DNA of 64,000 nt from Streptomyces filamentosus (lineage in GTDB: Bacteria; Actinomycetota; Actinomycetes; Streptomycetales; Streptomycetaceae): positions 772,501 through 836,500 of the forward strand of contig NZ_BNBE01000003.1 of the NCBI RefSeq assembly GCF_014654895.1. The letters are read 5' to 3'. Every line of letters starts with the position of its first letter. Positions within the stretch are counted from its first letter, which is position 1. Shown piece after piece: positions 25,127 through 32,866 of this stretch. A model generated the notes under the pieces. The model saw only the letters and a program-made list of their open reading frames with translations, had not been told where the DNA came from and searched no databases. A program made the position numbers and the translations under genes.

Positions 25127-25142
25127 ATACCGACCGGTTAGT
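25127..25142 (+). promoter_or_regulatory. Candidate TetR operator upstream of the short-chain dehydrogenase
   Basis: ATACCGACCGGTTAGT shares its first 12 bases with the reverse strand of 4049-4064 and 12 of 16 bases with the reverse strand of 28946-28961. It lies 52 bases before the SDR start. Confidence 0.6.
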
Positions 25143-25194
25143 CTGCCCGCTGTCAGGGGAAGCGCACGAACCGCACCGCACCACTGGAGGGCCC

Positions 25195-25971
25195 ATGAAC
25201 GCCGGCACGCACGAACTCCGGGGCTCCGGCGTCGTCGTCACCGGGGCGGGCGGCGGCATCGGCGCCGCCCTCGCCCGGCGCTTCGCCGCCGAAGGCGCCC
25301 GCGTCGTCGTCAACGACCTCGACCCGGTCCGCGCCGAGGCCGTCGCCGACGAGATCGGTGCCCTCGCCGTCCCCGGCGACGCCTCCGCGATCGTCGACGA
25401 GGCCCGCGACGCCCTCGGCGGCACCGTCGACGTCTGGTGCGCCAACGCCGGACTCGCCTCCGGCGGCGACGCCTTCGCCGACGAGGCCGTCTGGGCCGCC
25501 GCCTGGGACGTCAACGTCATGGCCCACGTCCGCGCGGCCCGCGCCCTGCTCCCCGACTGGCTGGAGCGCGGCACCGGCCGCTTCGTCTCCACCGTCTCCG
25601 CCGCCGGCCTGCTCACCATGATCGGCGCGGCCCCGTACAGCGTCTCCAAGCACGGCGCGTACGCCTTCGCCGAGTGGCTCTCGCTCACCTACCGCCACCG
25701 CGGCCTGAAGGTGCACGCCATCTGCCCGCAGGGCGTCCGCACCGACATGCTCGCCGCCACCGGCTCGGCCGGCGACCTCGTCCTCCTGCCCACCGCGATC
25801 GAGCCCGAGGCCGTCGCCGGCGCCCTCCTCGACGCTATCGCGGAGGACCGTTTCCTCGTGCTGCCGCACCCGGAGGTCGCCGACTACTACCGCCACCGCG
25901 CGGACGACCCCGAGCGCTGGATCGGCGGCATGAACAAGCTCCAGCGGCACTGGGAGGCGGGCGCGCGCTAG
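25195..25971 (+). CDS. Short-chain dehydrogenase/reductase (SDR)
   Basis: 258 residues. The classical SDR pattern is present: TGAGGGIGAA for cofactor, NDLD after beta-2, CANAG, and the catalytic Tyr148-x3-Lys152 (APYSVSKHG) with Ser135 nearby. NAD(H) preference is suggested by the Asp after the second strand. It is followed by a TetR gene and convergent with an acyl-CoA dehydrogenase/phosphotransferase operon that shares its operator type, so it probably oxidises or reduces a hydroxy or keto acyl intermediate of that pathway. Confidence 0.92.
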   Translation: MNAGTHELRGSGVVVTGAGGGIGAALARRFAAEGARVVVNDLDPVRAEAVADEIGALAVPGDASAIVDEARDALGGTVDVWCANAGLASGGDAFADEAVWAAAWDVNVMAHVRAARALLPDWLERGTGRFVSTVSAAGLLTMIGAAPYSVSKHGAYAFAEWLSLTYRHRGLKVHAICPQGVRTDMLAATGSAGDLVLLPTAIEPEAVAGALLDAIAEDRFLVLPHPEVADYYRHRADDPERWIGGMNKLQRHWEAGAR

Positions 25972-26055
25972 CGCACCCGGCGGCGGATGGGAAGATCTAC
26001 CCACGGACACCCCGGCCGCCCCGGCCGGGGACGGCGAACCGGAAGGCGGAGGAGC

Positions 26056-26649
26056 ATGGCCAGGACGACGGACGGGGAGGGCTCTCCCGTCCCCCAGAGG
26101 CTCCTCGCCGCCGCCACCCGGCTCTTCGCCGAGCAGGGCTACGACCGCACCTCGGTCCAGGAGATCGTCGAGGCCGCGGGCGTCACCAAGGGCGCGCTCT
26201 ACCACTACTTCGGCTCCAAGGAGGACCTCCTCCAGGAGGTCTACGCGCGCGTGCTGCGGCTCCAGCAGGAGCGGCTCGACGACTTCGCGGACTCCGACGC
26301 GCCCGTGGAGGAGCGGCTGCGCGCCGCCGCCGCCGACGTCGTCGTCACCACCATCGAGAACCTCGACGACGCCGCGATCTTCTTCCGCTCCATGCACCAC
26401 CTCAGCCCGGAGAAGAACAAGCAGGTCCGGTCCGAGCGGCGCCGCTACCACGAGCGCTTCCGCGCCCTGGTCGAGGAGGGCCAGCGGGCGGGCGTCTTCT
26501 CCTCCGCCACCCCCGCCGACCTCGTCGTGGACTACCACTTCGGCTCCGTGCACCACCTGTCCACCTGGTACCGCCCGGACGGTCCGCTGGCCCCGCAGCA
26601 GGTCGCCGACCACCTCGCCGACCTCCTGCTGCGGGCCCTGCGCCCGTAA
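26056..26649 (+). CDS. TetR family regulator (KstR2-like)
   Basis: 197 residues from ATG 26056, with GGAGGAG just upstream. HTH: TSVQEIVEAAGVTKGALYHYF (about residues 30-50). The C-terminal domain (AAIFFRSMHHLSPEKNKQVRSERRRY, seen in parts) resembles the KstR2/acyl-CoA-responsive group of actinobacterial TetR proteins. It sits between the SDR and acyl-CoA dehydrogenase genes, 84 bases after the former, and is the best candidate to bind the ATACCGACYGGT sites at 25127 and 28946. Confidence 0.88.
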   Translation: MARTTDGEGSPVPQRLLAAATRLFAEQGYDRTSVQEIVEAAGVTKGALYHYFGSKEDLLQEVYARVLRLQQERLDDFADSDAPVEERLRAAAADVVVTTIENLDDAAIFFRSMHHLSPEKNKQVRSERRRYHERFRALVEEGQRAGVFSSATPADLVVDYHFGSVHHLSTWYRPDGPLAPQQVADHLADLLLRALRP

Positions 26650-26655
26650 CGGCCC

Positions 26656-27870
26656 CTACAGGTACTTCTTCAGCTCCCGGCGGGCCAGCGACCGCTGGTG
26701 CACCTCGTCGGGGCCGTCCGCGAGCCGCAGCGTCCGCGCCGCCGCCCACAGCTCGGCGAGCGGGAAGTCCTGCGAGACGCCGCCGGCGCCGTGCGCCTGC
26801 ACCGCCTTGTCGACGATGTCCACCACCGCGCGCGGGGTGGCGATCTTGATGGCCTGGATCTCGGTGTGGGCGCCCTTGTTGCCGACGGTGTCCATCAGCC
26901 AGGCCGTCTTGAGGACGAGCAGCCGCAGCTGCTCGATCGTCACCCGCGCGTCCGCGATCCAGTTCTGCACCACGCCCTGCTGGGCGAGGGACTTGCCGAA
27001 GGCGGTGCGGGAGACGGCCCGCCGGCAGGTCAGCTCCACGGCCCGCTCGGCCATGCCGATCAGCCGCATGCAGTGGTGGATGCGGCCGGGGCCGAGCCGC
27101 GCCTGGGCGATGGCGAAGCCGCCGCCCTCCTCGCCGATCAGGTTCGCGGCCGGGACCCGCACGTCCTCGAAGACGACCTCGGCGTGGCCGCCGTGGTAGT
27201 GGTCCTCGTAGCCGTACACCCGCATCGCCCGGCGCACCTCGACGCCCGGGGTGTCGCGCGGCACGAGGACCATCGACTGCTGGCGGCGGGGGTCGGCACC
27301 CTCAGGGTCGGTCTTGCCCATCACGATGAAGACCTTGCAGTCGGGGTTCATCGCCCCGGAGATGTACCACTTGCGGCCGTCGATCACGTACGAGTCCCCG
27401 TCCCGCCGGATCCGGGTCTCGATGTTGGTCGCGTCGGAGGAGGCCACCTCGGGCTCGGTCATCGCGAAGGCGGACCGGACCTCGCCCGCGAGCAGCGGCT
27501 CCAGCCACTGCTTCCGCTGCGCCTCGTCGCCGAACTGGGCGAGCAGCTCCATGTTCCCGGTGTCGGGGGCCGCGCAGTTGAGGGCGGTGGGGGCGAGCTG
27601 CGGGCTGCGGCCGGTGATCTCGGCGAGCGGGGCGTACTGGAGGTTGGTCAGCCCCGCCCCGTACTCCTCGTCCGGCAGGAAGAGGTTCCACAGGCCCTGC
27701 CGCTTGGCCTCGGCCTTCAGCTCCGCCACCACCGGCGGCTCGTCCCACGGGGAGGCGAGCGCGGCCCGCTGCTCCTCGGCGACGGCCTCGGCGGGGTACA
27801 CGTGCTCGTCCATGAAGGCGAGGAGCCGGGCGCGCAGCTCCTCGGTGCGGGCGTCGTAGGAGAAGTCCAT
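26656..27870 (-). CDS. Acyl-CoA dehydrogenase of the ACAD10/ACAD11 type
   Basis: 404 residues. Motifs include FAMTEPEVASSDATNIETRI, DGRKWYISGAMNPDCKV, GPGRIHHCMRLIGMAERAVE (in parts) and the C-terminal ADGPDEVHQRSLARRE. The pattern GPDEVH, rather than YEGT, is that of the ACAD10/ACAD11 branch. It begins 6 bases after the stop of an APH-type phosphotransferase, the very domain fused to ACAD in human ACAD10 and ACAD11. In those enzymes and in the Pseudomonas levulinate pathway the kinase phosphorylates a 4-hydroxyacyl-CoA and the dehydrogenase removes phosphate. The same chemistry is a reasonable inference here. Confidence 0.93.
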   Translation of the reverse strand: MDFSYDARTEELRARLLAFMDEHVYPAEAVAEEQRAALASPWDEPPVVAELKAEAKRQGLWNLFLPDEEYGAGLTNLQYAPLAEITGRSPQLAPTALNCAAPDTGNMELLAQFGDEAQRKQWLEPLLAGEVRSAFAMTEPEVASSDATNIETRIRRDGDSYVIDGRKWYISGAMNPDCKVFIVMGKTDPEGADPRRQQSMVLVPRDTPGVEVRRAMRVYGYEDHYHGGHAEVVFEDVRVPAANLIGEEGGGFAIAQARLGPGRIHHCMRLIGMAERAVELTCRRAVSRTAFGKSLAQQGVVQNWIADARVTIEQLRLLVLKTAWLMDTVGNKGAHTEIQAIKIATPRAVVDIVDKAVQAHGAGGVSQDFPLAELWAAARTLRLADGPDEVHQRSLARRELKKYL

Positions 27871-27876
27871 GGTGGT

Positions 27877-28902
27877 TCAGCCCTCCTGAAGGGTGGTCAG
27901 GCCGTGCTCGATGAAGACGGGGACGAGGTCGCCGATGCGGTCGAAGCCGGCGCCGACGGTCTGCCCGAGGGTGTAGCGGTAGTGGATGCCCTCCAGGATC
28001 ACGGCGAGCTTGAACCACGCGAAGGCCGTGTACCAGGAGAGGGCGGAGACGTCCCGGCCGGACCGGGCGGCGTACCGCTCGACCAGCTCGGCGGCGGCGG
28101 GGTGGCCGGCGGCGGTCGCGGTCGTCGAGATCGGCGAGCCGGGCAGGTCCAGCGGGGTGCTGTACATGACGAGCAGGCCCAGGTCGGTCAGCGGGTCGCC
28201 GAGCGTGGACATCTCCCAGTCGAGGACGGCGGTGATCCGGTCGTCCGCGCCGACGAGGGCGTTGTCGAGCCGGTAGTCGCCGTGCACCACGGTCGGCGCG
28301 GGGGAGTCCGGGAGCGCGCGGCCGAGGGCGGCGTGCAGCTCCTCGATGCCGGGCAGGTCGCGGCCCCGGGAAGCGGCGAGCTGCTTGCCCCAGCGGCGCA
28401 GCTGCCGGTCGAGGAAGCCCTCCGGCCGGCCGAAGTCGCCGAGTCCGACGGCCTCCGGTTCCACCGCGTGCAGGTCGACCAGGGTGTCGACCAGGCCGAG
28501 GACGGCGGCGCGGGTGCGCTCGGTGCCCAGCGGGGCGAGCTGGGAGGCGGAGCGGTACGGGGTCCCCTCCACGAACTCCATCACGTAGAAGGGCGCGCCG
28601 AGCACCTCCTCGTCCTCGCACAGCAGCACCGTGCCCGGCACCGGCACCGAGGTGGGGCCGAGCGCGCTGATCACCCGGTGCTCGCGCCTCATGTCGTGCG
28701 CGGTGGCCAGCACGTGGCCGAGCGGCGGGCGGCGCACCACCCAGCGGCCGGTGCCGTCGGTGACGGCGTACGTGAGGTTGGAGCGGCCGCCCTCGATCAG
28801 CCGGGCTTCGAGCGGCCCGGCGACCAGGCCCGGCCGCTCGCGGTCCAGGTGGCGGCGCAGGCGCTCGGGGTCGAGGCCGGGCGGCGGGGCGGCGTGGCTC
28901 AT
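27877..28902 (-). CDS. APH-type phosphotransferase, candidate 4-hydroxyacyl-CoA kinase (LvaA-like)
   Basis: 341 residues from ATG 28902, with GGAGG upstream. It has the aminoglycoside phosphotransferase fold: Arg/Lys loop LIEGGRSNLTY and WVVRRPP, catalytic loop HGDYRLDN (His207, Asp209, Asn214) and metal-binding DWE (Asp228). It is the first gene of an operon with the ACAD10/11-like dehydrogenase. Antibiotic resistance is unlikely given that partner; ACAD11 and LvaA precedents point to phosphorylation of a 4-hydroxyacyl-CoA. A companion LvaB-like small gene and an acyl-CoA synthetase are not seen nearby. Confidence 0.9.
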   Translation of the reverse strand: MSHAAPPPGLDPERLRRHLDRERPGLVAGPLEARLIEGGRSNLTYAVTDGTGRWVVRRPPLGHVLATAHDMRREHRVISALGPTSVPVPGTVLLCEDEEVLGAPFYVMEFVEGTPYRSASQLAPLGTERTRAAVLGLVDTLVDLHAVEPEAVGLGDFGRPEGFLDRQLRRWGKQLAASRGRDLPGIEELHAALGRALPDSPAPTVVHGDYRLDNALVGADDRITAVLDWEMSTLGDPLTDLGLLVMYSTPLDLPGSPISTTATAAGHPAAAELVERYAARSGRDVSALSWYTAFAWFKLAVILEGIHYRYTLGQTVGAGFDRIGDLVPVFIEHGLTTLQEG

Positions 28903-28945
28903 CGGGCGTACCTCCGGTCGGTGGGGTCGGTCGGCGTTCATGATG

Positions 28946-28961
28946 ACCGACCAGTCGGTAT
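28946..28961 (-). promoter_or_regulatory. TetR operator of the phosphotransferase/dehydrogenase operon
   Basis: On the minus strand this reads ATACCGACTGGTCGGT. ACCGAC-TG-GTCGGT is a perfect 6-base inverted repeat, the most symmetrical member of the three-site family. It lies 44 bases before the phosphotransferase start. Confidence 0.75.
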
Positions 28962-29034
28962 GTCGTCCAGGGGGTCTCCCCCGGAACGACCGAGGGGAGG
29001 GTCCGGGGCGGACCCCCGTACCCTCCCCTCGGCG

Positions 29035-29074
29035 CACGCGCGCGTGGCGGGCGGAACACCCCCACGCGCGCGTG
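29035..29074. repeat. Paired CACGCGCGCGTG palindromes
   Basis: Two perfect copies of the 12-base palindrome CACGCGCGCGTG at 29035-29046 and 29063-29074, in the 224-base gap between the phosphotransferase promoter and the end of the MBL gene. The same word also occurs at 16418, 16807, 24897, 54128 and 54168. Confidence 0.8.
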
Positions 29075-29126
29075 CCCGTTCTCCTTGTCCCCGCGCCCGC
29101 CCCCTGCCCCCCGCTTCCTGCCCCGC

Positions 29127-30038
29127 TCAGGCGTGGCAGGCCACCGGCTTCCCGCCGTTCATCGCCGCCATGTCGCCGAAGACCGTCAGCGGGTCCAGCG
29201 GGTGCCCCTCCGGGAGCCCGTCCAGCTCCGCGTACGCCCGGTGCAGGTTGGCCACGAGCCGCTCGCTCTCCCGCCAGGCGGCGAACTCGCCCAGGTCGGT
29301 GCGGCGGGCGGTCTCCAGCGGCGGGTCGCCCTTCGCGCGGCCCTCGGCGGCCAGCTCCGCGACCCACCGCAGATAGCGCTCGGTGGCGTCGTAGGCGGTG
29401 GGGTCCGTCACCGGCCCGTGGCCCGGCACCACCCGCGCCGCGTCCAGCGACCGCAGCACGTCGAGCGCGCGCAGCGAACCGGCCAGCGACCCCATCGGCA
29501 GGAACGGCGTCCCGCCCTGGAAGACCAGGTCCCCGGTGAAGACCACGCCCTGCTCCGGCAGGTGCACGATCGAGTCGCCGGTGGTGTGCGCGGGCCCCGG
29601 GTGCAGCACCCGCACCTCGATCCCGCCCGCGTGCACCGTCAGCCGGTCGCGGTAGGTGATGTCCGGCGGGGTGATCTCCACCCGGCCGAAGTCGGTCCCC
29701 GGCCACAGCAGGTGCAGCTGGTGCCCGGCGTCCAGCTGCTCGGACCGGCAGTTCTCGTGCCCGACGACCCGGGCCTCCGGCCGGAACACTCCGTTTCCGT
29801 AGGTGTGGTCGCCGTGGTGGTGGGTGTTGACGACGGTGCGGGGCAGCGGCAGCCCCTCGGCGAGCACCGCCTCGCGCAGCAGCAGGGCGCGCCGCTCGGT
29901 GGCGGTGGTGTCGACGAGCAGCGACTCGCCCGCGTCGCCGAGGAAGCCGGCGTTGTTCAGGCACCAGCCGCCGTCCGGCTGGACGTAGGCGTGGACGTGC
30001 GGCGCGAGCGTGACCACGTACGGTTCGGTTGCAGGCAC
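29127..30038 (-). CDS. Metallo-beta-lactamase fold hydrolase
   Basis: 303 residues from GTG 30038 (VPATEPYVVTLAPHVHAY), with GGGGGA upstream. The zinc motif is His73-x-His75-x-Asp77-His78 (THHHGDHTYGN), with later ligands in PAHTTGD, FTGDLVFQGG and VPGHGP. The fold covers glyoxalase II, lactonases and thioesterases; the exact substrate is unknown. Position next to the SDR/ACAD/phosphotransferase group suggests hydrolysis of a lactone or acyl-CoA thioester, for instance a gamma-lactone that would feed 4-hydroxy acid degradation. That link is inference. Confidence 0.88.
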   Translation of the reverse strand: MPATEPYVVTLAPHVHAYVQPDGGWCLNNAGFLGDAGESLLVDTTATERRALLLREAVLAEGLPLPRTVVNTHHHGDHTYGNGVFRPEARVVGHENCRSEQLDAGHQLHLLWPGTDFGRVEITPPDITYRDRLTVHAGGIEVRVLHPGPAHTTGDSIVHLPEQGVVFTGDLVFQGGTPFLPMGSLAGSLRALDVLRSLDAARVVPGHGPVTDPTAYDATERYLRWVAELAAEGRAKGDPPLETARRTDLGEFAAWRESERLVANLHRAYAELDGLPEGHPLDPLTVFGDMAAMNGGKPVACHA

Positions 30039-30276
30039 GGTGGTTCCCCCCGGGAACGAAGATCGACGTGACAGGGCGAAGCCTGCCACCCGGAGCCCCG
30101 CCCGGTGACCGGATCCCGGGGACCGGACAGCGAGGGGCGGACCGCGAGGGGGCGGACCGCGCGGAGCGGTCCCCGAAGGCGGAAGCCCGAAGCCGGAAGC
30201 CGAGAACCCCGGGGTCCTGGCCCGCCCGGTCGCGTCCGGCTTGCGGAGCGTCCCGTCCCCGCCGAGGGTCGAAGAC

Positions 30277-31206
30277 ATGAAGGCGATCAGCTACCGCCGG
30301 TACGGCGGCCCCGAGGTCCTGGAGTACGGCGAGCTGCCCGACCCGAAGGTGGGACCCGACGAGGTCCTGGTCAAGGTCCGGGCGGCGGCGGTCAACCCGG
30401 TCGACTGGAAGGCCCAGGCGGGCTATCTCGACGGCATGATCGACGCCGTCTTCCCGGTCGTCCCCGGCTGGGACGTCTCCGGGGTCGTCGTCCGCCCCGG
30501 CGTCTCCGTCACCGAGTACGCCGAGGGCGACGAGGTGATGGGGTACGTCCGGGAGGACTTCCTCTCCCACGGCACCTTCGCCGAGTACGTCTCCGCCCCC
30601 CTGCGCACCCTCGCCCGCAAGCCGCGCACCTGCTCCTTCGAGGAGGCCGCCGGACTGCCCCTGGTCGGCCTGACCGCCTACCAGGCCCTGCGCACCGCGC
30701 TCTCGGTGCGCTCCGGGGAGACGGTCCTGGTGCTCGCCGCGGCCGGCGGGGTCGGCTCGGCGGCGGTGCAGATCGCCCGGCACCTCGGCTGCCGGGTCCT
30801 CGGCGCCGTCCGCGAGTCGGGCCGTGAGCGGGTGGAGGCACTGGGCGCCGAGCCGGTCCTCTTCGACGAGCCGACCTTCGCCGCCCAGATCGGGGCGCTC
30901 GCCCCGCGGGGCGTGGACGCGGTCCTCGACACCCTCGGCGGCCCCTTCCTCCCGCACGCGGCACGGCTGCTGGCCCCCGGCGGCCGGCTCGCCTCCATCG
31001 CCGACGGCGAGGTCCTGGCACTCGGCGGCCGCTACTACTGGGTCCGCCCGGACGCCGCCGACCTGGCCGCCCTCGCCGACCTCGTCGACGAGGGAGTCCT
31101 GGGGGTGCGGGTGGCACGGACCTTCCCGCTGGAACGGGCCGCCGACGCCCAGCGCGCCGGCGCCGAGGGCGGCCTCCAGGGCAAGGTCGTCGTCACGGTC
31201 CCGTAG
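30277..31206 (+). CDS. NADP-dependent quinone oxidoreductase-like MDR enzyme
   Basis: 309 residues. Zinc-free MDR layout: AAAVNPVDWKAQAG, VVPGWDVSGVV, GTFAEYVSAP, AAGLPLVGLTAYQAL and the cofactor motif AAAGGVGSAAVQIA. It reduces quinones or enones with NAD(P)H. The start is ATG 30277. The 238 bases before it hold short direct repeats (GGCGGACCGCG, GGAAGCC) and the promoter of the divergent MBL gene. Confidence 0.9.
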   Translation: MKAISYRRYGGPEVLEYGELPDPKVGPDEVLVKVRAAAVNPVDWKAQAGYLDGMIDAVFPVVPGWDVSGVVVRPGVSVTEYAEGDEVMGYVREDFLSHGTFAEYVSAPLRTLARKPRTCSFEEAAGLPLVGLTAYQALRTALSVRSGETVLVLAAAGGVGSAAVQIARHLGCRVLGAVRESGRERVEALGAEPVLFDEPTFAAQIGALAPRGVDAVLDTLGGPFLPHAARLLAPGGRLASIADGEVLALGGRYYWVRPDAADLAALADLVDEGVLGVRVARTFPLERAADAQRAGAEGGLQGKVVVTVP

Positions 31207-31285
31207 CCCCCGGGCGTCCTCGCCGCCCCCTGAACGCCGACCGGGCCCGTGCCGCTCGGCGGCCCCGGGCCCGGCCCGGGCGCCG

Positions 31286-31615
31286 TCACCAGATCAGTGC
31301 CGCCCCGCACACCGCCAGGGCCACCGTGCACCCGGCGGCGAGGACCGCGCCGCGCACCGACAGGACGCGCGGCCGGGCGGTGTCCAGGGAGCGGATCCGC
31401 CGGTGGGCGACGGCCAGGAAGCCGACCCACAGCAGCGCGGACAGGGCGAGCCCGGTCAGCCCCGCCGCCGTGGCACCGTCCATGAAGGCCAGCTTGATCG
31501 CGAGCACCGCGACGACCGTGCAGGACAGCGTGGTCCGCCGCCACGCGAGCCGGGTCCGCTCCGGCTGGAGCCCCGGGTCGCGGGCCTCGTCCCCCGGAGC
31601 CGTCGCGCCCGCCAC
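31286..31615 (-). CDS. DUF202 membrane protein
   Basis: 109 residues from GTG 31615. The conserved DUF202 segment LQPERTRLAWRRTTLSCTVVA precedes three hydrophobic helices, with RRIRSLD in a loop. It belongs to a small membrane family of unknown function; paired DUF202 genes are usual, and the second copy (YidH-like) lies 161 bases upstream on the same strand. The 161-base gap has no visible gene. Confidence 0.87.
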   Translation of the reverse strand: MAGATAPGDEARDPGLQPERTRLAWRRTTLSCTVVAVLAIKLAFMDGATAAGLTGLALSALLWVGFLAVAHRRIRSLDTARPRVLSVRGAVLAAGCTVALAVCGAALIW

Positions 31616-31776
31616 TAGGCCGCGCCTTCCGGATCGTGCCGGGCTCGCGACGCCCGGCACCGCACCTCGCCGCGACGTCGGCGGTCGCCGATGCTCCGCA
31701 CCGCTTCCCTCCTCCGCCTCGCGAGCGCACGCACCGGACGCCGCTCCCTGATCCGACCCGACCCGAACGACACGGC

Positions 31777-32169
31777 CTACCCGGCCCGGCCGAAGACCAC
31801 GAGCACCACCATCGCGATCGCCACCACCGCGACGGTGAGGCTCAGCACCGCCGGGAAGCGGGAGACGGGCAGGTCCTCGCCCCGGCGCATGGCCCGCTCG
31901 CAGCGGATCCAGTGGTTCACCGCGCGCAGCGCGCAGAGCACGCCGGCGGCGAGCAGTGCGAGCGCGAGCCCGACCCGCACCGCCCAGCGCAGGTCCGGCA
32001 GGAACTGGTCGACGGCGAAGCCGCCGCCGATGAGGGCGAGCGCGGTGCGGATCCAGGCGAGGAAGGTCCGCTCGTTGGCGAGGGAGAAGCGGTAGTCGGG
32101 GGTCTCGCCCTCCTCCCGGATGCGCCGCGGCGCGAACCACAGGCTCAGGCCCTGCACGAATCGACTCAC
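31777..32169 (-). CDS. YidH-type DUF202 membrane protein
   Basis: 130 residues from GTG 32169. The family signature DYRFSLANERTFLAWIRTALALIGGG is present, here as FSLANERTFLAWIRTALAL, followed by two more membrane helices. It starts 9 bases after the NUDIX stop, so the NUDIX gene, this gene and probably the second DUF202 gene form an operon. Function unknown. Confidence 0.9.
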   Translation of the reverse strand: MSRFVQGLSLWFAPRRIREEGETPDYRFSLANERTFLAWIRTALALIGGGFAVDQFLPDLRWAVRVGLALALLAAGVLCALRAVNHWIRCERAMRRGEDLPVSRFPAVLSLTVAVVAIAMVVLVVFGRAG

Positions 32170-32178
32170 TCCGGCACC

Positions 32179-32721
32179 CTAACGGCCCGCCCCCGGCCCC
32201 CCGGCCCCCGCCTCCAGCCGTTCGTACGCCTCCAGCCCGTCCGGCACCCAGTCCCAGGCCCCGGCCGCGCCGGGGAGCCGCTCCCGCAGCTCGTCCCCGG
32301 TCAGGAAGGCGTGCCAGGCGACCTCCTCGACCTGCGGCCGCACCGGCAGGTCGCAGCGGACCTCGTACACGGACGACCACCACTTCCCGGCCACACCGCC
32401 GGAGTCGTACAGGAACTTGAAGAGGAAGCCGGGCCGAGGCAGTCCGGAGACGCCCAGCTCCTCCTCGGCCTCGCGCAGCGCGGCGTCCTCGTAGGACTCG
32501 CCGGCGCCGACGACCCCGCCGACGAACAGGTCGTACATCGAGGGGAAGACCAGCTTGTCCGGGGTCCTGCGGTGGACGAAGGTCCGGCCCTCGGCGTCCC
32601 GCACGCGGACGAACACGCAGCGGTGGATCAGGCCCCGCGCGTACACCTCGCCGCGCGGGGCCCGCCCGACCACCCGGTCCTGCTCGTCGACGACGTCCAG
32701 CACTTCTTCGGAGGAGCTCAT
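32179..32721 (-). CDS. NUDIX hydrolase
   Basis: 180 residues from ATG 32721. The Nudix box is complete: G-VVGAGES-x-EDAALREAEEELGV (GX5EX7REUXEEXGU). The N-terminus (LDVVDEQDRVVGRAPRGEVYARGLIHRC) resembles the YfcD/isopentenyl-diphosphate isomerase-like Nudix group. It hydrolyses a nucleoside diphosphate linked to another moiety; the substrate cannot be told. Tandem 26-bp repeats separate it from the hydroxysteroid dehydrogenase gene upstream. Confidence 0.92.
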   Translation of the reverse strand: MSSSEEVLDVVDEQDRVVGRAPRGEVYARGLIHRCVFVRVRDAEGRTFVHRRTPDKLVFPSMYDLFVGGVVGAGESYEDAALREAEEELGVSGLPRPGFLFKFLYDSGGVAGKWWSSVYEVRCDLPVRPQVEEVAWHAFLTGDELRERLPGAAGAWDWVPDGLEAYERLEAGAGGPGAGR

Positions 32722-32750
32722 GCGCCCATCCAACCAGCAGGCCCCGCCGG

Positions 32751-32866
32751 GCCCACCACCCCGCGGCGGGCTCCGGGCCCACCGCCCCGCGGCGCGCTCC
32801 GGGCTCACCACCCCGCGGCAGGCTCCGGTTTCACCGCCCCACGGCGCGCTCCGGGCTCACTGCCCC
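32751..32866 (-). repeat. Tandem 26-bp repeat array
   Basis: Four units of exactly 26 bases (32751, 32777, 32803, 32829) plus a partial fifth (32855-32866). Each has the core CACCRCCCCRCGGC followed by (G/A)GGCTCCGG or GCGCTCCGG. The last partial unit runs into the stop codon of the dehydrogenase gene (32857), so the array grew from, or into, its 3' end. Confidence 0.88.

Noticed and set aside
27877..28902. Aminoglycoside resistance enzyme
   Set aside because: The fold is APH-like, but the tight operon with an ACAD10/11-type dehydrogenase argues for a metabolic kinase.
30107..30276. Gene in the spacer before the quinone oxidoreductase
   Set aside because: Only short GGCGGACCGCG and GGAAGCC repeats are visible; the frames across it have no start with RBS and no conserved motif.
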